A stretch of DNA of 8,665 nt from Anaerolineae bacterium (GTDB taxonomy: Bacteria; Chloroflexota; Anaerolineae; Aggregatilineales; Aggregatilineaceae). The stretch lies in the NCBI GenBank assembly GCA_016929355.1, contig JAFGJA010000095.1, positions 1 through 8,665 on the forward strand, given 5' to 3'. The notes beneath the pieces were generated by a model. The model saw nothing but the letters and a program-made list of their open reading frames with translations, was not told the DNA's origin and did not search any database. Position 1 is the first letter of the stretch, and each line of letters starts with the position of its first letter. Shown here piece after piece: positions 1-5,582 of this stretch. Both the position numbers and the translations under genes were made by a program.

Positions 1-1
1 C

Positions 2-757
2 GCCGCCGAAACAGAGGCTGACGCGGAAGACGTAGAGGCCAACGACGAAGCCGATACCGAGGACACTGAAGCGGACGAGACCGAAGCAGGTGCGGAAGAC
101 ACCGAAGCGGACACCGCCGAAACAGAGGCTGACGCGGAAGACGTAGAGGCCAACGACGAAGCCGATACCGAGGACACCGAAGCGGCTGACACCGAGACTG
201 ACACCGACGCGGGAGCCGCAGCCGATACCGCAACTGAAACTGCCGCCACTCAGACATGGACGGAAGTTGGCCCCGGCCAGATGTATTACACGGCGAATAT
301 AAACGTGGTGGTGGTACATGGTCCAGTCAAAAAAGATGAGATTGTAGCGAGTCTGGCACTGGCAGCCACCGACGACGTGCCATCAACCCTGGAAGAATTG
401 TTCGACGCCATGAAAGCTGATCTCGAAGCGCGCTACGAAGCCGCCCTGGGCGAAACAATCGCGCCGGAAGCGTTCACCGGCCCCACCAGTGTCATGTATG
501 GCGGCGTGCCCATGATCGAGTTGGATGTCACATTCGAAGCCAGCGTTGATGCCAGCACCGGGCAAGAAATCCCCATGCAGATGTCCCGCCAGTTTTTGAT
601 CGACCTGGGCGAAGACAATTTATACTTTGTGCAGTTGATCGCGCAGGGCGAAGTCGATGCAACAACGCAAGCCGATTTCGAAGCGTGGCTGGACGAAAAT
701 GCGCCGGTATTTGCGGCAACGGAACCGGCTGATGCTGCCAGCGAAACGGACGAATAA
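2..757 (+). CDS. Acidic repeat protein, C-terminal part (5'-partial)
   Basis: The reading frame is open to the left edge, so the true start lies outside the window; 251 residues are visible. The first ~85 visible residues are almost entirely Ala, Asp, Glu and Thr and contain a 37-residue unit repeated in tandem (111-bp period; bases 3-66 equal 114-177 exactly). After this come a short Gln/Trp-containing junction and a ~150-residue globular domain with alternating hydrophobic strands (NVVVVHG, MIELDVTF, RQFLIDLG, YFVQLIAQG) and an amphipathic helix around visible residues 120-140. The tail is again acidic. The strand-rich ending followed by a helix is reminiscent of PsbP/DcrB-type domains, but that is a guess from pattern only. 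The acidic stretch looks like a disordered linker, perhaps between an export signal and the folded domain. I do not recognise the protein and assign no function. An internal ATG at 281 lies inside the folded part and is not the start. Confidence 0.75.
   Translation, partial: AAETEADAEDVEANDEADTEDTEADETEAGAEDTEADTAETEADAEDVEANDEADTEDTEAADTETDTDAGAAADTATETAATQTWTEVGPGQMYYTANINVVVVHGPVKKDEIVASLALAATDDVPSTLEELFDAMKADLEARYEAALGETIAPEAFTGPTSVMYGGVPMIELDVTFEASVDASTGQEIPMQMSRQFLIDLGEDNLYFVQLIAQGEVDATTQADFEAWLDENAPVFAATEPADAASETDE
3..185 (+). repeat. 111-bp in-frame tandem repeat (acidic coding)
   Basis: Bases 3-66 and 114-177 are identical, and the match extends to 74/185 with one mismatch (67 versus 178). 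The period of 111 bp is 37 codons, so the repeat keeps the reading frame. Shorter internal echoes (GCGGAAGAC, GACACCGAAGCG) suggest older expansions. The array may continue left of the window. Confidence 0.9.
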
Positions 758-809
758 TTTCTCGCGTGAGTCATCCCAGATTTTTAGGGAAACGCGGTGC
801 AATGATCGG

Positions 810-935
810 CCTCACTCCCTAACATCCCCGCGTATGCCGTGCATACGACCTCCCGCCAAGCCGGAGAAGGGGACTTGACAACGCATGTGTCTCCCCCTCG
901 CCATTGAATGGAGAGGGGGCCGGGGGGGGGTGAGG
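810..935. repeat. MITE-like palindromic intergenic element
   Basis: A ~126-bp stretch is bounded by imperfect inverted ends (CCTCACTCCC at 810-819 against GGGGGTGAGG at 926-935, one mismatch). Inside are a 7-bp hairpin with a CGT loop (831-847) and a long near-perfect palindrome (893-919: CCCCCTC, then CCATT/AATGG, then GAGGGGG). A run of nine G (922-930) lies near the right end. No reading frame of note. It resembles the C-rich/G-rich dispersed elements common between genes in Chloroflexota and cyanobacteria; copy number cannot be judged from here. Confidence 0.55.
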
Positions 936-1011
936 TAAAACGCAGAGATTCAGGAGTTAAGGGTAAAGATTAACGGACGCTGATTGAATTCATGCCGGAC
1001 GCGCAATTTCG

Positions 1012-1020
1012 TGTTATTAT
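1012..1020 (+). promoter_or_regulatory. Candidate extended -10 promoter for the iscX-like/nuo cluster
   Basis: TGTTATTAT is an extended -10 (TG, one base, TATTAT) ending 23 bases before the iscX-like ATG. No good -35 lies at 16-18 bp; TTGAAT at 984-989 is too far (25 bp). An extended -10 can work without a -35, so this is plausible but unproven. Confidence 0.4.
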
Positions 1021-1043
1021 TCAGCATATGATAAAACCGAAAC

Positions 1044-1271
1044 ATGGATGAAACCGAACCCAAACCACTCTACTGGGAAGCCAGCTATGAGATCGTGTTG
1101 GCGTTGATCGAACATCACCCGAATGCTGATCTGGATACGCTGGGTTTGCAGCAACTGCTAGACATGATAGTCACCTTGCCGGGGTTTGCCGACGATCCGA
1201 TCCTGGCGCATGATGGGCTGTTAACTGCAATTTTGCGGGAATGGTACGAGGAGATCGATTTTTTATTATGA
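1044..1271 (+). CDS. iscX: IscX-like Fe-S cluster assembly adaptor
   Basis: A 75-residue acidic protein, close to the 66 residues of E. coli IscX (YfhJ). From memory of that family, the signature is preserved in order: Trp11, a Ser-x-Glu-Ile-like segment at 14-17, Ala-Leu at 20-21, Pro26, Asp31-Thr32, a Leu/Ile-rich helix, Phe48-x-Asp-Asp-Pro (48-52), Ala-Ile-Leu (62-64) and Trp67 with acidic residues after it. IscX is a small winged-helix protein that binds iron through an acidic face and docks on the cysteine desulfurase IscS, modulating cluster assembly. Here there is no iscS or iscU beside it. Instead its stop codon overlaps the nuoB start (ATGA, 1268-1271), so the two are probably translationally coupled. 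The ribosome binding site is weak (A-rich leader). The call rests on motif matching without an alignment; the role in maturing complex I clusters is inference. Confidence 0.72.
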   Translation: MDETEPKPLYWEASYEIVLALIEHHPNADLDTLGLQQLLDMIVTLPGFADDPILAHDGLLTAILREWYEEIDFLL

Positions 1272-1960
1272 CCAATGATAATTTCTTGAAAGAACTACAC
1301 AATCCCGATATGCCCGTGCCAGAGGGCATGGAATCAACGGTTGCTGTGACCGGGTTCAATGAACTGCTTAGCTCCATTTATAATTGGGGCCGCAGCAACT
1401 CGATCTGGCCGATGGCGTTTGGTTTGGCCTGCTGCGCGATTGAAATGATCGCCACCGCTTCCAGCCGTTTTGATCAGGCGCGCTTTGGCATGGAAGTGCT
1501 GCGCGCCACCCCGCGTCAAGCCGACCTGATGCTGGTGAGCGGCACGGTCACCAAGAAAATGGTCGTGCCGATTGTGCGCCTCTATAACCAGATGGCCGAG
1601 CCGAAATACGTGCTGGCGATGGGCGCGTGTGCCATCGGTGGGGGACCGTTCAAAGAAGGCTATAACGTAGTGAGCGGCATTGATAAATTTATTCCGGTGG
1701 ATGTGTATGTACCGGGCTGCCCCCCCACTCCCCAGGCGCTGCTGTATGGTTTGATGAAAGTGCAGGATCGCATTCGCGGGCAAGCCTTCGGTAATGCCAA
1801 CAGCATCCCCTGGTATGGCAAAGGTCCCAGCGACGAAGTGCCGGTTCCGATTCTTGGCCCGGATTTGATCGATCCCCGACAGGCGTTTTTATTGCGACGT
1901 GCGGCGGCGGGTGAATTCGACGCGCCGGAACCCGTTGCAGATAGTACAGAAGAAGAGTAG
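1268..1960 (+). CDS. nuoB: NADH-quinone oxidoreductase subunit B (NuoB)
   Basis: A 230-residue NuoB/PSST/Nqo6 subunit of complex I. It holds the terminal [4Fe-4S] cluster N2, which passes electrons to quinone at the interface with NuoD, on the cytoplasmic side of the membrane. The four ligands are visible: the adjacent pair Cys55-Cys56 in GLACCAIEM, Cys121 in MGACAIGGG and Cys151 in VPGCPP. Other family blocks are present (NWGRSNSIWP, TPRQADLMLVSG, VTKKM, GIDKFIPVDVYVPG). I place the start at the ATG at 1268, which overlaps the preceding TGA by four bases and gives a normal N-terminus. An in-frame ATG at 1241 would add nine residues lying inside the upstream gene and has no better binding site; GAGGAG at 1249-1254 precedes the chosen start by 13 bases. 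The last ~30 residues are an acidic, probably disordered tail. Confidence 0.96.
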   Translation: MTNDNFLKELHNPDMPVPEGMESTVAVTGFNELLSSIYNWGRSNSIWPMAFGLACCAIEMIATASSRFDQARFGMEVLRATPRQADLMLVSGTVTKKMVVPIVRLYNQMAEPKYVLAMGACAIGGGPFKEGYNVVSGIDKFIPVDVYVPGCPPTPQALLYGLMKVQDRIRGQAFGNANSIPWYGKGPSDEVPVPILGPDLIDPRQAFLLRRAAAGEFDAPEPVADSTEEE

Positions 1961-1971
1961 CGATTAGCAAT

Positions 1972-2024
1972 TGTAGGGGCGACCCGGTGGGTCGCCCAGG
2001 GCAAGGCGACGCCTTGCCCCTACA
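1972..2024. repeat. Two-hairpin dispersed element, copy 1 (nuoB-nuoCD gap)
   Basis: Hairpin 1: GGGCGACCC (1977-1985) with GGGTCGCCC (1989-1997), loop GGT. Hairpin 2: GGGCAAGGCG (1999-2008) with CGCCTTGCCC (2010-2019), one-base loop. The outer ends also pair perfectly (TGTAGGGGC 1972-1980 with GCCCCTACA 2016-2024), so a single long stem is an alternative fold. There is no T-tract, so it is not a standard terminator. It shares its GTAGGGG start and two-hairpin layout with 5713-5755 and 6599-6633. Confidence 0.75.
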
Positions 2025-2050
2025 GAATTGCGCCTGCTAGCTTATTATTT

Positions 2051-2055
2051 AGGAG
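2051..2055 (+). promoter_or_regulatory. Ribosome binding site fixing the nuoCD start
   Basis: AGGAG five bases before the ATG at 2061. It decides against the in-frame TTG at 2028, which would add 11 residues translated from the end of the repeat element. Confidence 0.85.
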
Positions 2056-2060
2056 TCCTT

Positions 2061-3908
2061 ATGGCTGAACAAGCTCCCGTTATTGAAAAAAAAGACCCCA
2101 CCGCCGGGGTATTGACAGCATTACAAGAAAAATTTGGCGATGCGGTGCGCGTCGATGATCGGGAAGGCTATAGCGGGATCATCGTGGCGGGCGATAAGCT
2201 GGTCGAAGTCGCTACCGCGCTCCGTGACGATCTCGGTTACAACTACCTCGCCAGCGCCAGCGCCGTGGATTACCTGGGCAAAGGCGATCACCTGGAGATG
2301 GTCTATCACCTCGCCAATGTAGACGCGGTGGGCAATAACCTCGTCGTGAAGGCGCAAACGCCGCGCGACGTGGCAACGCTGCCGAGCGTGGTCCCGGTCT
2401 GGCCGGGTGCGGATTTTCAGGAACGCGAAGCCTATGATTTAATGGGCATCACGTTCGAGGGGCATCCCTACCTGAAACGTATCCTCATGTGGGAAGGCTT
2501 CGCGGGGCATCCCCTGCGCAAAGATTGGCACGAAGCCTATTATGAGCAGGATCAAAAACCGTTCGACAGCCGGTGGCCGGAAGGCGACGTTTGGCGTTCG
2601 GAACAAAAGAACGTCTACGGCAAAAACGTCAAGTATCCTGACGGTTTTACGCTGGACGATTATGAGGCGCAGGCCGAGCGCGTGATCTATGAGGGCATGG
2701 ACCTCGGCGTGGATGTGCGCAACGGCATCGCCGCCGATACCGTCATCGTCAGCATGGGGCCGCAGCATCCGAGTACGCATGGCGTGTTCCGTATGGTGGT
2801 CACGCTCGACGGCGAAACCATCGTCAAGCTGCGCCCGGTCATGGGCTATCTGCACCGCAATCACGAAAAAATCGGTGAGCGCAATACGTGGATCGGCAAT
2901 ATGCCCTTCACGGATCGCCTCGACTATTTTTGCAGCCTGCACAACAACTTCGGTTACGCGCTGGCGGTGGAACAACTGCTGGCGATGGGCAAGCGCTACG
3001 AAGCCCCGACCTATCGCGCCGAAGTGATTCGCGTGCTGATGGCGGAATTGACCCGTATCCTGAATCACCTGGTAGCGATTGGCTTCCTGCTCAACGACCT
3101 GGGCGCATACTTTACCCCGCTCATGTACGCCATTGTTGAGCGCGAATTGATCCTCGACTTCTTCGAAGCTGTCACCGGCAGTCGCATGATGTGCAATTAC
3201 TTCCGGTTTGGCGGCGTGGCGTATGATCTGCCGGAGCGCATGATCACCACCGCCCTGGCGGAAGACGTGAATCAGCGCGTGCGCGATATGGACACCATGC
3301 AATACCTGCGCCAGTTGATCACCGAACGCCTGCCGAAAGCGGTTGAACAAACCGACAAACTCCTGACCCAAAACGAGATCATCACCAACCGCGCGATTGA
3401 CGTGGGTGTCTTGACGCGCGAAGACGCTATCGCCTACAGCGCCGCCGGGCCGGTTCTGCGCGCCAGTGGCGTCGCCTACGACCTGCGCCGCAGCGATCCC
3501 TACAGCATCTATCCCGATCTGAACTTTGATGTCGCGGTTCGCAAACACGGCGATATTTATGATCGGTTCCTCATCCGGCTGGATGAGATGCGCGAGAGTC
3601 TGAAAATTCTCAAGCAAATTTTGCCCCTGCTGGCTGAAACCGCCGGGCAGCCCTTCTTCGCGGGCCGCGCCACGCACACGGTCAAGACGCCGGTGGGCGA
3701 ATCGTATGGACACTCGGAGAATCCCAAAGGCGAACTCGGTTATTACGTCGTGTCGGATGGCGGCGGCAATCCCTGGCGGTATCACGTCCGCGCCCCAAGT
3801 TTCATCAACCTGACGGCGCTCGACAAGATGTGCCAGGGGCACAAAGTCGCGGATGTGGTCGGTATTCTGGGCAGCATCGATATTGTGTTGGGCGAGTTGG
3901 ATCGCTAA
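2061..3908 (+). CDS. nuoCD: NADH-quinone oxidoreductase fused subunit C/D (NuoCD)
   Basis: One uninterrupted frame of 615 residues joins NuoC (30 kDa/Nqo5; about residues 15-185) to NuoD (49 kDa/Nqo4; about 225-615) through a ~40-residue linker. The NuoC signature runs EREAYDLMGITFEGHPYLKR from residue 121, followed by HPLRKDW (150-156). NuoD begins with GPQHPSTHG (233-241) and continues with GYLHRNHEKIG (262-272), DRLDY (285-289) and LLNDLGAYFTP, ending in the typical GSIDIVLGELDR. By homology with Thermus Nqo4, His240 and Tyr289 match His38 and Tyr87, the residues that contact the quinone head group, so the site looks intact. No CxxC nickel ligands are present, so this is complex I and not a membrane hydrogenase. 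NuoC and NuoD form the Q-module with NuoB and NuoI. The length is close to the ~600-residue fused E. coli NuoCD. It is separated from nuoB by a repeat element but lies in the same transcription direction. Confidence 0.96.
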   Translation: MAEQAPVIEKKDPTAGVLTALQEKFGDAVRVDDREGYSGIIVAGDKLVEVATALRDDLGYNYLASASAVDYLGKGDHLEMVYHLANVDAVGNNLVVKAQTPRDVATLPSVVPVWPGADFQEREAYDLMGITFEGHPYLKRILMWEGFAGHPLRKDWHEAYYEQDQKPFDSRWPEGDVWRSEQKNVYGKNVKYPDGFTLDDYEAQAERVIYEGMDLGVDVRNGIAADTVIVSMGPQHPSTHGVFRMVVTLDGETIVKLRPVMGYLHRNHEKIGERNTWIGNMPFTDRLDYFCSLHNNFGYALAVEQLLAMGKRYEAPTYRAEVIRVLMAELTRILNHLVAIGFLLNDLGAYFTPLMYAIVERELILDFFEAVTGSRMMCNYFRFGGVAYDLPERMITTALAEDVNQRVRDMDTMQYLRQLITERLPKAVEQTDKLLTQNEIITNRAIDVGVLTREDAIAYSAAGPVLRASGVAYDLRRSDPYSIYPDLNFDVAVRKHGDIYDRFLIRLDEMRESLKILKQILPLLAETAGQPFFAGRATHTVKTPVGESYGHSENPKGELGYYVVSDGGGNPWRYHVRAPSFINLTALDKMCQGHKVADVVGILGSIDIVLGELDR

Positions 3909-3912
3909 GAGC

Positions 3913-3940
3913 GATTAGCGGTTAGCCATTAGCCGTTAGC
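3913..3940 (+). repeat. Heptanucleotide array, four NNTTAGC units
   Basis: Four exact 7-bp units, GATTAGC, GGTTAGC, CATTAGC and CGTTAGC, lie head to tail just after the nuoCD stop. A GCGATTAGC also directly follows the nuoB stop (1960-1968). The pattern resembles heptanucleotide STRR repeats known from cyanobacteria. Confidence 0.8.
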
Positions 3941-3966
3941 AAGCCCTGTATTGCTCTCGTGTGATT

Positions 3967-4025
3967 GACCCCCACCTAACCTCCCCCATGCATAGGGGAG
4001 GAATCAAAGGAGGGGGTTCGGGTGA
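3967..4025. repeat. C-rich/G-rich palindromic element in the nuoCD-nuoI gap
   Basis: A pyrimidine-rich left half (CCCCCACCTAACCTCCCCC) meets a purine-rich right half ending in GGAGGGGGTTCGGGTGA. The centre is CTCCCC (3981-3986) / GGGGAG (3995-4000) around the self-complementary ATGCAT (3988-3993), with a C/A mismatch between. It looks like the same general class as the element at 810-935. No T-tract follows on the plus strand, so read-through into nuoI is expected. Confidence 0.6.
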
Positions 4026-4030
4026 ATAAA

Positions 4031-4065
4031 AGCTGACAGCTAATAACTAATAGCTGACAGCTAAA
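4031..4065 (-). repeat. Heptanucleotide array, five units in inverted orientation
   Basis: The segment divides into five 7-bp units (AGCTGAC, AGCTAAT, AACTAAT, AGCTGAC, AGCTAAA), including a 13-bp exact direct repeat AGCTGACAGCTAA at 4031 and 4052 (period 21 = 3 x 7). Read on the minus strand the units carry TTAGCNN, the motif of the array at 3913-3940 in opposite orientation. The last unit runs into the nuoI ribosome binding site. Confidence 0.7.
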
Positions 4066-4066
4066 A

Positions 4067-4071
4067 AGGAG
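4067..4071 (+). promoter_or_regulatory. Ribosome binding site of nuoI
   Basis: AGGAG five bases upstream of the ATG at 4077, formed at the junction with the heptanucleotide array. Confidence 0.85.
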
Positions 4072-4076
4072 CCAGT

Positions 4077-4844
4077 ATGTACGGATCAGGCATTTGGAAT
4101 GGTATGAAAGTTACCATTAGACATTTTGTAAACACCTATCTTGAAGATATTAAATGGGGCTGGAATCGCGGCTTTACCGAAGAATCCTTTTTGGAGCAGC
4201 AAAGCCTCGATACGCGCGGCATCTTCACAGTTGAATACCCGGAAGTGAAGCTCGCCAAGCCGGAACGCTTCCGCTTTATACCTTTCCTGGTCACGGAACC
4301 CAAAGACCATGAAGACGACGCGCGCAAGGGTAAGCAGTGGTGTACGGCGTGCGGTATCTGCGCGAAGGTCTGCCCGCCGCAGTGTATCTGGATTGTGCGC
4401 TGCAAAGACCCCGACACCGGCAAGCCCATGACCGAACCGGAGCAGTTCTACATCGATATTGACGTGTGCATGAACTGCGGCCTCTGCGCCGAATATTGCC
4501 CGTTCGACTCGATCAAGATGGATCACCATTACGAACTGGCGAGCTATGATCGCACCACCGCGCATATCTTCGACATTAAAAAGCTGTCGAAGGAATTCAG
4601 CTATTGGCAAGAGATCGCGCCGAATCGCGCGGCGGCTGAAGCTGAGGCACGCGGCGGGTGGGAGCATAAAGATGTGCTCAAAGAACGCGAACGCGCGGCA
4701 CGTTCGGCGGCGAAAGCAGCGGACAGTGATGATGACGGTGGTGAGGCCAAAGGCGGACGCGCCGCCAGAGGTCAGCGCGGGGCACGCGGCGCGCGCGGCA
4801 AGGCACAAGCCGAAGCCCCTGAAACCCCGTCCGGCGACGAATAA
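4077..4844 (+). CDS. nuoI: NADH-quinone oxidoreductase subunit I (NuoI) with extended RG-rich tail
   Basis: A 255-residue NuoI/TYKY/Nqo9 subunit carrying two [4Fe-4S] clusters (N6a/N6b) that link the NADH-oxidising module to cluster N2. Two CxxCxxCxxxCP motifs are clear: Cys89, 92, 95, 99 and Cys131, 134, 137, 141. Cys103 and Cys109 are additional. Residues 1-35 form the amphipathic N-terminal helix region that lies on the membrane arm. The family core ends at about residue 185. Beyond it, residues ~185-255 are an unusual extension: a charged helix, an acidic patch DSDDDGGE (217-224), an RG-rich stretch with RGQRGARGARGK (231-242) and an acidic end. This tail is low-complexity and probably disordered; its function is unknown. 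The start is set by AGGAG five bases upstream. In most operons nuoH separates nuoD from nuoI; here only repeats do. Confidence 0.95.
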   Translation: MYGSGIWNGMKVTIRHFVNTYLEDIKWGWNRGFTEESFLEQQSLDTRGIFTVEYPEVKLAKPERFRFIPFLVTEPKDHEDDARKGKQWCTACGICAKVCPPQCIWIVRCKDPDTGKPMTEPEQFYIDIDVCMNCGLCAEYCPFDSIKMDHHYELASYDRTTAHIFDIKKLSKEFSYWQEIAPNRAAAEAEARGGWEHKDVLKERERAARSAAKAADSDDDGGEAKGGRAARGQRGARGARGKAQAEAPETPSGDE

Positions 4845-4914
4845 ACACAACCACACACAAGGCGTATGAGCGATCATGCGCCGCGTTTTTTCGCATCCTC
4901 TCGCCCAGGTGGGA

Positions 4915-4942
4915 TTGTTTTTGATTTAGCCACAATTATATA
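4915..4942 (+). promoter_or_regulatory. Possible internal promoter for the four-Cys gene
   Basis: TTGTTT (4915-4920) and TATATA (4937-4942) are 16 bp apart, in an AT-rich patch that starts ~70 bases after the nuoI stop. The gene may therefore be transcribed both from the nuo promoter and on its own. Confidence 0.4.
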
Positions 4943-4963
4943 GCAGCAACGAGGACAGGGGCC

Positions 4964-5305
4964 ATGTATCAGAAAGACGCTGAGGTTCTTTTCCCGACTC
5001 GCGTGATCGAGTCCTTACACCCATTGCGCGGCCCAAAATGGCAGCAGTTAGTGGAGCATGTGTTAACGCTGCCCGAAAATAACCCGGACGTGTTGGCTTT
5101 TAATCTGGTCATGATCCGGCTCAATGGGTGTCTCTCGTGTCAGGCGGACAGCTTTCGGGCGATGCGGGGCTGTACCATTTGCGCGCGCCAATCGCTGATC
5201 CGGTTCAAGGGCAGCGATGATAATCTGGTCGATATGTGGGAAACCGCCCGCAGCGAAATTTTACGCTGGCAGCGCACCGGTGAACCCCCACTTGTAGAAA
5301 GATAA
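4964..5305 (+). CDS. Small four-cysteine (CxxC-x10-CxxC) protein of unknown function
   Basis: A 113-residue soluble protein without signal peptide or membrane segment. Four cysteines form two pairs, Cys56/Cys59 (NGCLSCQ) and Cys70/Cys73 (RGCTICARQ), ten residues apart, a spacing suited to binding zinc or an iron-sulfur cluster. The flanks are helical and charged: LRGPKWQQLVEHVL before, and a Trp-containing amphipathic helix (residues 88-103) after. A GAGGA at 4951-4955 sits eight bases before the ATG. The gene follows nuoI in the same direction, 119 bases downstream, and ends 28 bases before a strong terminator, so it is the last gene of the cluster. I do not recognise a named family. An assembly or accessory role for complex I is possible from position alone; a zinc-binding regulator is an equal alternative. 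Confidence 0.8.
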   Translation: MYQKDAEVLFPTRVIESLHPLRGPKWQQLVEHVLTLPENNPDVLAFNLVMIRLNGCLSCQADSFRAMRGCTICARQSLIRFKGSDDNLVDMWETARSEILRWQRTGEPPLVER

Positions 5306-5333
5306 CACCCCCCACCACATAAAACATTCTGTC

Positions 5334-5367
5334 AGCCTCACTGCTCCGTGAGGCTTCTTTTCCGTTT
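5334..5367 (+). terminator. Rho-independent terminator ending the nuo cluster
   Basis: A perfect 8-bp stem, AGCCTCAC (5334-5341) with GTGAGGCT (5348-5355), has a six-base loop TGCTCC and is followed by a T-rich tail (TTCTTTTCCGTTT). Confidence 0.88.
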
Positions 5368-5480
5368 AACACCTGTAACATAAGACGACTTTCCAAACTC
5401 ACCCTTCACAAAACAAAAAGCCTGTATTAGAGTATTGCACATTATCAAGCGCCTTAAAAGGTTCACAAAGGTTCAAATGC
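5368..5480. other. AT-rich spacer with no supported feature
   Basis: About 110 bases between the terminator and the tRNA-like sequence. I see no convincing open frame, hairpin or promoter. GGTTCAAAT at 5470-5478 recalls a T-loop, but the flanking bases do not form a T-stem. Confidence 0.5.
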
Positions 5481-5545
5481 CCTGACGTGGTGTAAGGGAT
5501 AACATGTCTACTGGGAGATTGCGCGTTCGAGTCGCGTCGTCGGGG
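5481..5545 (+). pseudogene. tRNA-like sequence with shrunken anticodon arm (Arg-like?)
   Basis: The acceptor stem is complete: CCTGACG (5481-5487) pairs with CGTCGGG (5538-5544), seven pairs including one G-T. T8-G9 follow, then a four-pair D-arm GTGT/ACAT with loop AAGGGATA, and a T-arm GCGCG-TTCGAGT-CGCGT (5521-5537, five pairs with one G-T). Between the D- and T-arms there are only 15 bases (5506-5520) where about 22-23 are normal. They can form just a 4-bp stem (GTCT/AGAT) with a six-base loop ACTGGG, so there is no standard seven-base anticodon loop. After the discriminator G5545 comes CCG, not CCA. The D-arm recalls tRNA-Arg genes, which is an impression only. It is most simply a tRNA that lost its anticodon region by a short deletion. 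Confidence 0.65.
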
Positions 5546-5582
5546 CCGAGTGGTTGATGGCTCCGGTTTGCTAAACCGGCAT
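5545..5582 (+). pseudogene. tRNA-Ser(GCT) fragment: D-arm and anticodon arm only
   Basis: The D-arm GCC...GGC (5545-5561) contains the class II GAGTGGTTGA loop. The anticodon arm CCGGT-TTGCTAA-ACCGG (5563-5579) is perfect, with anticodon GCT at 5570-5572 (serine AGC/AGU). No acceptor strand fits upstream, where the preceding bases belong to the tRNA-like sequence at 5481-5545. No T-arm or matching acceptor follows; the expected GTTCGA motif is absent. This is a truncated remnant, not a working tRNA. Confidence 0.75.

Noticed and set aside
1241..1267. Earlier in-frame ATG for nuoB
   Set aside because: It would add nine residues inside the iscX-like gene; the ATGA overlap at 1268 gives a standard coupled start.
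2028..2060. TTG start extending NuoCD by 11 residues
   Set aside because: There is no binding site upstream, it is encoded by the repeat element, and a good AGGAG precedes the ATG at 2061.
2439..3842. 467-residue open frame on the minus strand opposite nuoCD
   Set aside because: It lies fully antisense to a well-conserved gene, and its His/Ala/Val-rich composition is typical of the shadow frame of GC-rich coding DNA; no motif is recognisable.
2061..3908. A membrane-bound hydrogenase large subunit instead of NuoD
   Set aside because: The nickel-binding CxxC motifs are missing, and the quinone-site His/Tyr and the C-terminal GSIDIVLGELDR are those of complex I.
4871..4924. Possible terminator between nuoI and the four-Cys gene (T-runs at 4886 and 4918)
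   Set aside because: Only 4-5 bp stems with poor loops can be drawn; not enough to call termination.
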